64,000 nt of DNA from Gentiana macrophylla. Taxonomy: Eukaryota; Streptophyta; Magnoliopsida; Gentianales; Gentianaceae. A program made the position numbers and the translations under genes. Of the stretch, positions 34,811 to 46,797 are shown piece after piece. The notes below the pieces were generated by a model that had not been told where the DNA came from, made no database searches, and saw only the letters and a program-made list of their open reading frames with translations. The first letter of the stretch is position 1; every line of letters starts with the position of its first letter. The stretch lies in the NCBI GenBank assembly GCA_026214975.1, contig JAOBSW010000533.1, positions 124,001-188,000 on the forward strand, read 5' to 3'.

Positions 34811-35036
34811 ATATACAGAACAACTAATGGAATAGAGCAGTTATAAATCGGTTACAACAGCTCAATTGCTCTGATCAAACTTCTAGCTGTTTTTGTAGTG
34901 AAGTGTTCGACCAAATGCCTCAGCTTTTGTGACAAATAACAACTTTTTATGACGTTTATCCGCCTTAGAAATGCTTCTTTTGTCCACACTTCCCTTCATC
35001 ATCAAACTTTCATCCTTATTCTTGAATACACTAACA
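34811..35036 (-). repeat. LTR fragment of an older minus-strand Copia element
   Basis: On the minus strand a polypurine tract (CTTGTGGGGGTGTTAG region, plus 35031-35050) is followed by an LTR start TGTTAGTGTATTCAAG at 35036. The LTR continues down to 34811, where the solo LTR interrupts it. The matching end of pol lies at 55962-56075, on the far side of the 20.8-kb element inserted at 35136. Short TGTTAG LTRs of this style occur in Ale-type plant Copia elements. Confidence 0.6.
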
Positions 35037-35135
35037 CCCCCACAAGCCGGATGCGTTAATATCTCAGCTTGAAATTCCTGCCCACTTCAGCCAATCTTTC
35101 ATCATTAATCTTGAGTACTGTGATTATGTAATATG

Positions 35136-37078
35136 TGTTGAAATAGTGTCCTAAACCAAATCGGGTTGGACCGGATCTGACTGGGTCGGATCATTTATAC
35201 TATTTCTTTATGTTTATACATATGATAAATGACTTTTCTGTTATTATATATTTGTTCGTTTAACGGACCAATTATGATATTGTATATATATGATAACGTC
35301 CCTAGTGTCAAACTATGAAAGAGAAATCATAATGGTGATTATGGTTGATGAGATCTTGACTCACTTTAAAAGGTTTGATACTTAAATGTCTCTAGTCGTA
35401 TGTACTATCAAACGGGACATTGATAGTACGATTAGACTAGCACGTATTAGATGTCTTCTCTCTTATTGAAGGTAGGGATAGATCTCGTCTATCAAAGTGT
35501 TGAGACACTTGGACTGTACGTGGACGTGTATTAGAGAATGCAAACGTCAGACTGATCCACTTACTTTATTAAGTGTCGCACTATGTGGCGGTTGGGTAAT
35601 TATCTTAAGACCGGAGTCTTCATGGCATCACGGTGTGGATTGTCATGCTTTGACACTATTGTGGTTTCCCTAGCCATGGGGCGATCATGGGGTAACTGAT
35701 TGTTTATGATACAGAAGCATGCGTAGGATTCATGTTGCTCGTCCAGAAATCGCGTATCCTATGTCTAGGAGTAAGTATCCAAAAGGGCCTTCTTATAAGG
35801 ATTGTCTTACTCTCGTGAATCTTTTCAAAGTGGAAGTAAATGAGTTACTTCGAGAGAGCATGATATCTAGATTATAAGATACAGTTGTTGATTTTGACAC
35901 TCGACATACGACCGTATGGATATTGTAACAGCGATAGGATTCTATTTACTCTGTAACCATTTCACATGAAAGGTAATAGTCATTGCATTTGACTCTTTTG
36001 CTGATTGGGTGTCGTGGACTTGTTGCTAGACGCTATCCATGATCGTTAGGTATGAAGGGCATTTTCGTAATTGCACTTTGTGCCTACGGCCAATATAGTC
36101 GGAAGCCTATCGGGTCACACACATAAGAACATCTAGCCGGATTAAAATGCGGTTATAGCGATAACCAAATAAGGAAATTTTATCTCGACTATGAAGTGTT
36201 CTAGTGATAAATTAATATGGTGATATTTATTTATTATGAATTAATTAATATAAGATATTAATTATGTTGATTAATTAAATGTACATATGATATGTGTGTA
36301 TGTGGTGCATGTGTGTGTCTATTGATACACATGTATTTAGAAAATTAATTAATTATAGCGTTATATTAATTAAGAATATTCCAGATGCCAAAATATTGGC
36401 ATATGGGGTGCAAGTTAAGTATATTAAGATATTATTGGATTGTGCAATTTAATTAATAGTATTACCATATATTAATATTAGATATTAATAGATTTATGGA
36501 AAACAGATTTATTGTAATATGATAAAGATATTCAATATCAGATATTGACAATATATTGGATTTATTTAATATAAGATGTTAAATTAAATGAGATAAATCA
36601 ATTCAATATATTTTCCTTATTTTACTAGTAAAAAGTTTTCTTTCTCCTCAATTTACTAGGAAGCTTCTCTCAATCATATTGTGGTATATGGGGCGCAAAC
36701 CCCACTATAAATATGTGGTGGGTGTCAAGCTCCTTTGTACATCAAAATTCCAAGAGACTAATAATTCTTGTGAAAAATAAGAGAGTTTCTTAGAGAGAGT
36801 TTAGAGAGAGAAAAGGTCGGTCTAGCAACCGAGTTTTTCTAGTAGCAATCCATGATGGGATTCCGGCGGACTGTTCGTGTGGATCACTGGTAGAGGCCGA
36901 ATACTTGGGCGGTTCCGTGCCGAAACTACAACTGTAGACAAAGCGTCGATCCAATTGGATCAACCAAGGTATTCTCTTGTCTACTTCATTTATGCTTGTT
37001 GCTTAAACGAAGTCGATCCTGGTTAAAAAGAAAAATAAATTTTAAATTCCGCTGCGTTCCCACCTAGATTTCCTAACA
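35136..37078 (+). repeat. 5' LTR of the nested Copia element
   Basis: It starts TGTTGAAATAGTGTCCTAAA and ends GATTTCCTAACA, 1943 bp. A TATA box CTATAAATATG lies at 36706-36713, followed by a transcript-start region and a GC-rich zone. Copies of the same LTR are at 44161 (split), 48713 and 52421 (both reversed). Confidence 0.92.
36706..36713 (+). promoter_or_regulatory. TATA box in the 5' LTR
   Basis: TATAAATA lies in CCCCACTATAAATATGTGGTG. The same block is kept in the 3' LTR at about 55581-55600 (CACTATAAATATGTAGTGGG). It would drive transcription of the element; no expression can be inferred. Confidence 0.55.
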
Positions 37079-37079
37079 G

Positions 37080-37091
37080 TGGTATTAGAGA
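37080..37091 (+). other. Primer binding site, tRNA-Met
   Basis: TGGTATTAGAGA follows the LTR end after one base. It is one change from the TGGTATCAGAGA seen in the reversed relative at 52408-52419. Confidence 0.8.
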
Positions 37092-38500
37092 GAGCCTCGA
37101 GCTTAAATCACGTAATTAAATATGAAGATTTTTTATTCACAAAACGATACATGAAAAGAAAAAAGGGAGATCGGATGGTGCTCGGCCGACTGGCGGTGGC
37201 ACCACCACCGTCCGGCAGTCGGCAGCCTCCTGGCTGTCGGCGTTGGCTGGCGGCTGCTCGGTGGGTCCCTTCTTTTATTTTGTGTGTATTTGTGTTTCGA
37301 TATGGTTCATAGTTGTGGTTGGTAATTCCATATTTTTTAGTTAATGTCATGTAGCTAACTAATGATTCAAATAGTTTGGACCATTGGGATGCCACATGAT
37401 ACTATTTGGTTTATGGTCCATAATTATGGAACTATGACAAACCTAGACCTTTCCAAATTTTGTTTGGAATAGACCTAAGCCCTGTTCAAAATATTTTATT
37501 TTGGAAATGGCCCAGGCCTAGACCATTTTTCAAAATATTTGATTTTGAAAAAGGGCCCAGGTGGGTAACATTTGGTTTTGGAAACCAAAGACATCTCTTT
37601 TGACTAGGAATCAAAAGGAAAGAAACAAAAGCAGACTTAATTTTAATTTTGATTTATTTTTTTAGAATGGTTCTAATTAATAAAATTATAATTGTAATCG
37701 TTTAAAATTAACCGTTAATTTTATTTCGATTAAAATAATTTAATAAATTAAATGTTAATTAGTTAATTGATTGGATAAAATTATTTAATTGATTAAACGT
37801 TAATCGATTAATTAAGACACAAGTTGGTAATTTAAGTATTTATCTTTTTCATAAGATTTTAATGTATGGATTAGATATGTTAGATATAATATTATTATAT
37901 AGACCCCGATTGATCATGGACTCGACCAATAGGATAGATATGTATGATTTAAATTTTCTATTGGTTTTTGAAATTGTCCTAGGCCGTTATGAAGAACGCG
38001 ACCTATTTTATTTTCTGCATTATCCATTCCCGTTAGCTCCCCCCGTGTGCGGCTGGTGTATTTATTTTATTAGATAGAATTTTATGTAACAAGAATGGAG
38101 CAGAAGACGGAGACCAAAGAAAGACGAATAGAGATCTCATTGGAGATGGCGCATAAAAGATCCTATTGGCGGTTGCAGCTACCCTTAGATTGTGACCCGC
38201 GGTTTCGTCAGTTTGTATTCAAAACCGCACTTAGGAAAAGTCCATGATCATACCGGTTACTTTATGCATTTATTTATTTTATGCTTGTATTTATTTTATA
38301 TGATATGATAGATTCATGACTAGGCACAATCTAGATAAATGTGTAGGAAGTGTGTCTATAAAGATAGATGAATTTGCTGAGACTGTAATTAATTGAAATT
38401 AATTAAGTGAATTAATATAAAATTACTCCCACAACAAAAATTAAGTTGGAATTTTGTCTCCCAATATTATCATGACGGTGATGAGCCCTTGTTCGGATCC
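37092..38500 (+). other. Leader of the Copia element; no coding domain seen
   Basis: It holds a GC-rich island at about 37180-37270 (CGGCCGACTGGCGGTGG and CAGCCTCCTGGCTGTCGGCG), then AT-rich sequence, then a block near 38100-38230 ending CCGCGGTTTCGTCAGTTTG. The GC island and the block near 38100 both have reversed counterparts in the short relative (about 52170-52265 and 51110-51250). A frame at 37079-37312 runs through the primer site and GC island, so it is not a gene. No gag motif is recognisable. Confidence 0.6.
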
Positions 38501-38504
38501 AGCT

Positions 38505-38784
38505 GATCGGCCCTCGTCGGGAGTTGACCTACCTTGGGTATATCGTTATTATTGAGATATGATCGCATGAGATCTCGTGAATATTGGGTTATGCCTTGAC
38601 TAGAATATTGCGGTGATTGGCCCTCGTCAAGACCGTCTTATTTTAGAGACAATGGGTTGGCTACCATATAGAGATATGTAGTGTCAAAGAGTTGACTGGT
38701 CAACCACCAAGAGTCAAATAGGGATGTGATTGATAAAGTGTTACCTACCTTTAGAATTGTTCCGGTTGATCGGCCATCGTCGGG
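38505..38784 (+). repeat. Three spaced copies of a GATCGGCCCTCGTCGGG motif
   Basis: Copies start at 38505 (GATCGGCCCTCGTCGGG), 38615 (GATTGGCCCTCGTCAAG) and 38768 (GATCGGCCATCGTCGGG), spaced 110 and 153 bases. The sequence between copies is not obviously related. They lie in the leader or gag zone of the Copia element. The function is unknown. Confidence 0.7.
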
Positions 38785-38999
38785 AATCGGGGTAACTAGA
38801 TCGGATCTTGGCCACTAAGGAATTTTGGAAAATTCTTGAAAGTCAATTGGGAGTAGTTGACAAGTGGAGCAAAATCATAAACCAAAAGAGCATTTTTTAT
38901 TTTACATGTATAAACAACAACACTCTTTTATCTTTATTTTTCATTTTGTAGTTTTAGCAAGCTTTTATTTCTATGTTTTTATTCTCAATTAGTAAAACC

Positions 39000-41900
39000 A
39001 AATTATGACTGTTACCTTTTGAGAAACGTTCTCAAGTATGGTTAAGTAATTTTAATCCTTTTAAAATAAGCAAAAACACGAGCAACCTCGTTATAGTAGT
39101 TAGAGACAAGGTGACTACATAATTGATAGAGTGCTCCAAGACTTTAATTATTAATGAAAAAAGGAAGCTCATGATATGATTAGATCACTTGAAATAAGAT
39201 TCAACGAATTAATAATATATTGGATACGATCCAATATGATCATTCTTTCATACGATGACAATTAATTCAAACGGTGGATAAGAAAGACCACATCAAATTT
39301 CGGAAAGGTTGTTTTTGTAAGATTTAAGTATCGACTTATTTCTTTAATCATTGCTTAAAGGATATTTAAATAGTTAATGTTTTGAATATGATTCAAAAGG
39401 TTAAATAAAGTATTTAATAATCTTTAGATTTTCTTTACAAAAGAAAAATTGAAGACATAGCTCTTGCAATTTTTTTTAAGTCCTATGAAGACTGAACTAA
39501 TAATTTTTTACAAGTGCTTAAGGGATTAAAAGGAAAGTTAGGGCATGTGTTTAAAATAAGAGATCTTATCAAAGTCTCTATTCTAGGCAAGTGTGTTGAG
39601 ATAAATCTATCTAAGTTCACGTCAACTCTTGGATATATGATATCTTATAAGTAAGGTTAAATGAGAAGGATTAAATACAAAATAAACTATGATACGAAAG
39701 TGAAGCAAACGTTGCTACATTTTCGGTATTATATTCTGAATCTGGTAAACTGACAAAGGAACTAAATAAATGTTATAATGTTCCAATTCTTATGAAGAAC
39801 ATGATTCTCAGTTAAATGTTAGGATTTAATAGACAAATTCAATTCAAAGGAATAAACGTTATTCCAATAAAGTTGGATAGTCACTGAATCTGACAAACTG
39901 GATATGTGTCACTATATAGTCGATATAGGTGATGAAATCTCAACCAAATGTTTGAATGGCTGTCATCCTTGATATTTCAGGTTGTTCTAAATATAGACTC
40001 TGTAAGAGAAACGTGTAATCAAATGTCATTCTAATAATATCTGAACCATGTAATTATGAATCATGTGGGTAATACGTATCTTATCTAATGATGACTAAAA
40101 TACCATTAGATGAAAAGGTTATAAATTCTAGAAAATTGTCTAAAGCATAAGCATATTGATGTTTGTTGGCTTATGATAATTAATGTCACAAATAATTGTT
40201 TATTAATCTCTATGACTATTTTAGAAATAGTTGAATGTTTTTACTGAAGTACAACAATTCAGAAAGCCCAAAAAGTTCAAGGTAGTACGAATATGAGATT
40301 GATGAGCTACTTAGGAATTAATCTTCAATTGGATTGAAGTAATTAATACCTAAAGGGTGTTTCAGAAGTTGTCTGAAAATGAATTAGATTCACCTTTGAA
40401 GGATACCATTTTGGGATACGCGATTAGATCATATTTCTAAAATGGAAATAACACTTTATACGATAAAGGTGTGAAGTAAGCCATGAGAAATATCCCTTAC
40501 CTGTTTTGGGATAATACCTTTATTCAATACATATACTTAACCGAGTTCCAAAGATAAAGGTTGAATGAATTCCATATCAGATATGAAGGACGATGACATG
40601 AAATTCATCTTAACTGATGATTTAGGGTTGTCGTGCTTCTGGAAAGCAAGCATTGTTTGGTAGGCTTGGATCCTGGTATGATATTTGCAAATTTGTGGAA
40701 TATCTTGGCAAGTACACTAGATTTCATTTTCTTACCTGCGGAGTAAAACTGTTGTCTCCAAACATGTTCTAAAATAAGTGTTTCTTCCAAAAAAAAGTGG
40801 GAGTAAGTTGAGATCTCAATAGAGTTTGAGAACCACAATGAGATATTCAATGTTTGGAACATGAGCATGCGCCACATTGCGATGAGGTGCAGGACCCTGC
40901 TCAATGCACACAAGTATTCTATGAGTCTACAGATGACCACACGCCTGATAAGGCTGCGGGTATGTTCATCTTGAAGAACTAAGATCTTGCGACTTATGTA
41001 AGAATGCTTGAAAGACAAGATTAAGAGATATGGCTTGGAGCCATAATGTCTGAAGTAGATTCTATGAGTGACATAACATGTTATGAACCTGGTCTGTCTT
41101 ACCTAAAGGGAATGTCTCTAAAAGGTGTAGCATGTCTTTATGAAAGGCTGACATGGATGGTAATACGATTTCCATAAGGCTAAGTTGATGGCTGAAGGCT
41201 ACGAGGTGTGAACCTTATGGATACCTTTATGCTACCAGCTATGCTTAAGTCTATTCAGATAGTGCTTGTTGTAGCTAAGTATCATGGCTACATGATAGTG
41301 TCGAAAACATTAGGCAAAAGGCTCGATGTTCATAGACAGTAACGTGATGTGTAAGCTTATGAGATCCATTTATAGACTCAAACAAGTTTCTTTATTTGAG
41401 TTCTTTACTTTTAGAATAAAAGGAGTTTGATTTGATCAATAGAGGAGATATGTTCGATGTGCAAAAGGGTTGGGAGTGTTACAATTTTCAAACTAGGCAT
41501 TGGATATCCTTCTCTGAATCAACACCCCATGTCACTATCAATTAATGTTTGGTAGTTCAAGGCCTTTACGAAAGTTCTTGAAGCAGGAATTCTTACTTTG
41601 AAAATAAGAATCTATATTGATAGGTTTAGATACTGCTTGGTTTTCACAGTTCACCCACATAGATGAGATGCTAAAAGAGTTTAGCATAGACCACGATGAG
41701 AGACACTGCTAGCCAATGTTCTCGGGGTCTATTTGTGATAGGATGTCAGTCCTGAAGATAAGGTGAAAGATGATACTTATGGAAGGTACCATTTGCCTCT
41801 GCAATGTGGTCCATCATAAGTGTTGTGAGTTAAACCAGATGTTCATACTTTTTGAAGAGTCATGAGCCGGTATGAAAGTAATTCTGGTAAATGTCGAGAA

Positions 41901-42111
41901 TATCCTTAAAAGTGTTAAGGGTGGGTTCCTAGTTTAATGAAACTTGGAATCAGAAAAACTTAGATATACAGATGTATGCACCTTGAATCTTATAAAGGCA
42001 GTGGGAGCTACAATATGGGTTTGCAATCGCTTTAATCAAGTGATACAGTAAGCTAGAAATGTTCTTAACTAGTGATCACTGTAAATTCTACAACTGAGCC
42101 AAAACACAGTA
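39000..42111 (+). pseudogene. Strongly decayed Copia polyprotein
   Basis: From about 40840 the translation, with many frame changes and stops, follows the Copia order: EHEHAPHCDEVQDPAQCT, then AIMSEVDSM (entry to RT), YLKGNVSKRCS, AEGYE, AMLKSIQIVLVVAKYHGYMI, then a block resembling V-x-K-L-x-x-S-I-Y-G-L-K-Q (CKLMRSIYRLKQVS), then FTHIDEMLKEFSIDHDERH and VLVNVENILKSVKGGFLV (normally V-x-x-I-L-K-Y-L-R-x-T-K). Order and spacing fit RT and its C-terminal extension. From 39000 to 40800 I see only short hints, and gag, protease and integrase cannot be confirmed. The frame is destroyed. A solo LTR interrupts it at 42117. Confidence 0.6.
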
Positions 42112-42116
42112 GTGCC

Positions 42117-43835
42117 TGATGACGGTCAAATTATACCCATAAAAGTCATCAACATTATCCTTAAATCGAGCATAATAATATGTATTTTATATTAAATCAC
42201 ATGTTTATAATGTTTATTTAATGTTATGTGATCGATTTATAGAATATAATTTGGTATTTATCTATTTTATTATTAAAATATGATTTACTGTGTGATAATC
42301 ATTGATTTTATAGATTACGGTGAATCAGAGGATATCTACCGACAAAAGGAAGTAAATCTCAAGATAAATCGGAGCAGAATCGGATTGAATAAAAGATAAA
42401 TATCGAATCAGCACGAGGAGTGGAGTGTGGAACAAGAAAAGCCGAGCCAATCGAGAGAATTTGGTGAGATCATCGCAAATGAGATAGGAGCTTCTTTGGC
42501 GTGAGATAGGAGCTCATTGGGGGCGAGTTAACCAAAAGTCAACAGATCGGCTCGGAGTTATCTCGGCGCGTTTTAGACTCCATTAGGGTTTTGGAAACAT
42601 AATTTAGGTCGGCTGGAGTTTATCCTAAGTCAATTTTCCAAGCCTATATATACTTATTTCATTGTATCACTTTATATAGAGAATAACACAACTCATAACA
42701 CAAATTCTCAGTTTCTCATAGCAGTTTTAATACAAGTTCAACAGCAATTATGTGAGTTCTTGTATTTATTTGTTCTTTGTAATTAAGTCCCCCTAATTAT
42801 TGTTTATCGTTTGAGGTTGTTCGTTCTTCGTCAAACGATGTATATCTAAGGATACGACGTGAGGCAGTGGGGATTCCTCATCTATAAGGATCCACATGCC
42901 CCCGCTGCCATCTAAGGATCTGTAGATGACTTTGGTATGATCGACAATCGTGTTTCTAGTAGATCTATATAATTGCTTTATGAATCTTTATTTAATCTGT
43001 TAGGTATTTAAAAACGCTAATATTTAGGTTTTCGCCATGTCAATCTAGCCACGTGTTTGTGGTGTGATTGTCCACCTAGAATTTCTTATCTTAGTAGGTA
43101 TGGCTACGGCTACGTTGCTCGTCTGTTTTAATTAGCGTATGACTAGAAAATACCAATATAGGGCTCCTAGGTCGGCTCATGAATTGATCTTCCGGGACCT
43201 TCAGCGAGATCTAGATCTGTTATGTATTAGGGAATTGAGCTCATCTAATTATACGTATATCATAGATTAACATGATACATACAAAGTTAGTGTTAATAGG
43301 ACAGAGACTGATGCGATCACTTTGGAAGTACGCCTAACCACATGAATGTTGCCTAGGTGAGGAATACGGTTAATATCGGCATCCCTAGTATTGTAAGTGT
43401 GCAAGTTATATGAGATGGAGACCCAAAAGGTGAAGTCACGTAATGTAGCACAGTGATCTAGTGTCCTACCCGGAACTAAGTCAAGTTTAGGGGATGACTC
43501 CCATAGACATTATAAAAGAAATACGAATCGGATTAATAGTTGTCGACTCTAGCTTAATTATATAGAATCTCTAGGTCCAAACGATAACATAATAATTGGG
43601 GAGGTTAATTACGTTGTTTGTGTCGTGTCCTTTATCTTTCTTGTCTCTTGTTGGTCGTAGACCGCTTTGTGTCCTTGACATGAATAATTAATTGTTTGTA
43701 TATAAATGAGCCACAATTGGTTCCCTGTAGGATCAACCTTGATTCGCTATAGCTATACTACGATTGACCTAGTCCTCTTGCTAGTATTGGTTTATGGTGA
43801 TCATGTATTTTATTATCACTTGATCTACGTCATCA
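42117..43835 (+). repeat. Solo LTR of the tRNA-Asp-primed family
   Basis: It runs TGATGACGGTCAAATTATAC to GATCTACGTCATCA, 1719 bp, and is the reverse complement of the LTRs at 5806 and 11213. The target duplication GTGCC is exact at 42112-42116 and 43836-43840. No internal region is present, so recombination between two LTRs probably removed it. It splits the decayed Copia pol. A TATA-like CTATATATAC lies near 42643. Confidence 0.93.
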
Positions 43836-43840
43836 GTGCC

Positions 43841-44146
43841 ATAGAGGTGCAGCGGGAGTAGTACATGGATCTAGAAGGATCACTCCTGAACCTTGTGGGG
43901 TTCATCCACCTTTACTGTATAGCTCATATAGTGGTGGATTCATTGCTTGAAGCAAGGACCAAGGTCTCGTCAAAAATTCATATGTGTGTGGAGGCGGTTC
44001 CTTTTGACTTGATCATTTGGAGCATGATATGAAGGTAGTCTGAGTCCCCCCACGGATAGTGATCCATTCACGCTTAGGGTTGGTTGCGAGTTGCATGAGA
44101 TTCTTGTGTTTCAACTTGGTCTTGTGTGTACGAGTGATTGGCTTTA
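43841..44146 (+). pseudogene. End of Copia pol (RNase H) and 3' untranslated part
   Basis: Translation near 43945-43990 gives a degraded form of the Copia RNase H end: KQGPRSRQKFICVWRRF where relatives have x-P-R-S-H-Q-K-S-K-H-x-x-R-R-F. The rest up to the polypurine tract reads as 3' untranslated sequence with GTTTCAACTTGGTCTTGTGT. The same end block is kept in the short relative at 50725-50830 (reversed). Confidence 0.5.
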
Positions 44147-44160
44147 GGCCAAGTGGGGAT
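44147..44160 (+). other. Polypurine tract of the Copia element
   Basis: GGCCAAGTGGGGAT stands directly before TGTTGAAATAG. The relative at 50725 has the reversed form TTCTCCCACTTGGCC. Confidence 0.75.
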
Positions 44161-45385
44161 TGTTGAAATAGTGTCCTAAACCCAATCGGGTTGTACCGGA
44201 TCCGACCGGGTCGGATCATTTATACTATTTATTTATGTTTATACTTATGATAAATGGCTTTTCTGTTATTATATAGTTGTTCGTTCAACAAACCAATTAT
44301 GATATAGTATATATGTATGATAACGTCCCAAGTGTCAAACTGTGAAAGAGAAATCATAATGGTGATTATGGTTGATGAGATCTCGACTCACTTTAAAAGG
44401 TTTGATACTTAAATGTCTTTAGTCGTATGTACTGTCAAACGGGACATTGATAGTACGATCAGACTAGCACGTATTAGATGTCTTCTATCTTATTGAAGAT
44501 AGGGATATATCTCGTCTATCAAAGTGTTGAGACACTTGGACTGTACGTGGATGTGTATTAGAGAATGCATACGTCAGACTGACCCACTTACTTTATTAAG
44601 TGTCGCACTATGTGGCGGTTGTGTAATTATCCTAAGACAGGAGTCTGCATGGCATCACGGTGTGGATTGTCATGCTTTGACACTATTGAGGTTTCTCCTA
44701 GTCATAGGGCGATCATGCGGTAGTTATTGGGTATGATACTGAAGCATGCGTAGATTTCATGTTGCTCGTCCGGAAATTGCGTATCCTATGATTAGGAGTA
44801 AATATCCGAAAGGGCCTTCTCTTAAGGATTGTCTTACTCTCGTGAATCTTTGCAAAGTGGAAGTAAATGAGTTACTTCAAGAGAGCATGAATTCCAGATT
44901 ATAAGATACGGTCGTTGATGTTTGACACTCGACGTACGACAGTATGGATATTGTAACAACGATAGGATTCTATTTACACGGTAACCGTTTCACATGAAAG
45001 GTAGTAGTCATTGTATTTGACTCTTCTGATGATTGGGGGTCTTGGACGTGTTGGTAGACGCTATCCATGATCGTTAGGTATGAAGGGCATTTTCGTAATT
45101 GCACTTTGTGCCTACAGCCTACATATTCGGAAGCCTATCTGGTCACACACATAAGAACATCTAGCCGGATTAAAATGTGGTTATAGCGATAAACAAATAA
45201 GGAAAGTTTTATCTCGACTATAAAGTGTATAGTGATAAATTAATATGATGGTATTTATTTATTATGAATAAATTAAATACAAGATATTAATTATGTTGAT
45301 TAATTAAATATACATATAATGTATATGTATGTAGCGCACGTGTGTGTATTTTGATACACATGTATTTTGCAAATTAAATAATCAT
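44161..45385 (+). repeat. 3' LTR of the Copia element, left part
   Basis: It begins TGTTGAAATAGTGTCCTAAA and matches 35136 onward. It stops at AAATTAAATAATCAT, where the insertion begins; the match with the 5' LTR (AAATTAATTAATTAT) ends at the same point. The remaining part resumes at 55235. Confidence 0.9.
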
Positions 45386-45485
45386 TATGAAAAGGTCGTA
45401 GAGGACGAGTTTACATCTTATTTGTGAAAAAAGGACAAGAAAGAAATGCACTGGTTGTAAAGGACAAAAAATAACTTAAATCCAA
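45386..45485 (+). repeat. Left terminal inverted repeat of the insertion
   Basis: Compared with the reverse complement of 55130-55225, shared blocks include AAAAGGACAAGAAA/AAATAGGACAAAAA, CACTGGTTGTAAAGGACAAA against CAGTGGTTGAGAAGGACAAA, and a later ATACCCTTAATAT/ACACCCATAATGA. The outermost 20 bases agree poorly. An AAAGGACAA motif is repeated twice in this arm. Confidence 0.55.
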
Positions 45486-45819
45486 ATATACCCTTAATAT
45501 CTTATTTTCTAATACTTACTTGTAAACCCAAAAGGCTTGCCAGATGCCATTGACATTCACCACATTATTGTTAAAAGGAATAAAATCAAGAAATCAATTC
45601 TCAGATTGTTTGCTCTTCTCCTTTCATCTAACTCCATCTGCTTCTTGAGCTTACAGGTATGAATTCATAAACAGCAATTATCAATTATTTAAAAAAGCAG
45701 AGAATTTTGTGTAAAAAGGATACGAAGATGGCTCTGGCGTTACCCCCTGCCTTTTGCGCCGGAACCCTATCAGCGGCGATATCTGCCGGCGAGTGCAGGC
45801 TCTCCCTAATATCCAAAGA

Positions 45820-46077
45820 ATGGAAGACCCCCTATCTCAGGCCTCTATTGAAGAACAAGGTCTTTTCCACCGTAGCGTTCGAAAGCCCAAGTGGAGGGCT
45901 GTTTATGAAGACGACATGATGCAGCAGTTGCCGGCCGACTCTGCTTGGAAGCAACGGAGTAGGGTCGATGTTGTGCAGGCCTCGCTTGAAAGGGATGTGT
46001 GGTACCAGGGTGAAGATGAACCAGAAGAGGATTTAATTGAATTCGAGAAGCACTTTCGCCATTATTCACAAGATTAA
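45820..46077 (+). CDS. Hypothetical protein, candidate captured gene fragment
   Basis: An 85-codon frame begins MEDPLSQASIEEQG with a good plant start context (A at -3, G at +4) and contains KPKWRAVYEDDMMQQLP, ERDVWYQGEDEPEEDLIEF and a C-terminal KHFRHYSQD. It is soluble, tryptophan-containing and acidic near the end, and looks like real protein; I do not recognise the family. The same frame is open upstream to about 45754 without an ATG. An overlapping frame from ATG 45728 (MALALPPAFCAGTLSAAISA) is also open for 63 codons, so a frameshift may join the two. G+C is higher than in the surroundings. An AG/GTATGA junction near 45657 could be a splice donor. The position just inside the left end of a Mutator-like insertion suggests capture from a host gene. 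Confidence 0.4.
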   Translation: MEDPLSQASIEEQGLFHRSVRKPKWRAVYEDDMMQQLPADSAWKQRSRVDVVQASLERDVWYQGEDEPEEDLIEFEKHFRHYSQD

Positions 46078-46364
46078 TACTTCCCAGCCAAGAAACGATT
46101 ATTGATGATGCATTGTTTCTGCAATCCAATCGTTTCAATCAATATTGTTGTTGTGAATAACAAAATTTAGATACATCAAAAAAATTTGGAAGTATTTTAA
46201 GTCATTCCAAGCTTATTTCCTGCGGTTTTTCCCGGCTTTAGTCCTTTGTTCCTAATTAGATTACTACTATGATGATGATATTTGTAATTCATTATGATGT
46301 TTGTAAACATTTTTGTAGGCGTTGGGTTGGAAACGATGTTGATTTTGATGTTATAAATTGTATA

Positions 46365-46797
46365 ACATGTAGTAACACTTGCAGTGACAACCATATTCTC
46401 AATCAGGGACTAATCATTGTTTAACATGTAGTAACAGTTGAAGTAAGAACCTTATTCTCAACATGTAGTAGCACATTACGTCTCCAAAATGTTCCAAGAC
46501 CTATACGGATTTAGACCACATGTAGTAACAATAGTAGTAACACATAACATGTCCATCTTGTAGTAACATTACCACACATGTGTAGTTCTTTTGTCCAAAT
46601 TTGTTAGTATGCATTTGTAGCTATTTAGGAGACATCCTTAATCGTTTTACAACACTGAGACATAGAACCACATTAATAATTTATTTTACTGAGTCCACAT
46701 ATGGAATAACACGTATTTCATGTTGGTTCTGTGAACACCATCCGACGTAGTAACACCACTATGCAAACACCCTCAAACATAGTAAAACATAATGTAC
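46365..46797 (+). repeat. TGTAGTAACA-type minisatellite, left part
   Basis: Diverged short units around ATGTAGTAACA recur at irregular spacing of about 20-60 bases, for example CATGTAGTAACACTTGCAG (46368), CATGTAGTAACAGTTGAAG, CATGTAGTAACAATAGTAGT and CTTGTAGTAACATTACC. Units are mostly in the same orientation. No open frame of note. Confidence 0.7.

Noticed and set aside
37079..37395. Frames on both strands over the GC-rich island after the Copia primer site
   Set aside because: They begin in the primer site or LTR flank and run through GC-rich leader; the reversed relative does not keep the frame.
45707..45919. 63-codon frame MALALPPAFCAG.. as the main gene of the insertion
   Set aside because: It overlaps the longer and more protein-like frame from 45820; kept only as a possible frameshifted N-terminus in the description there.
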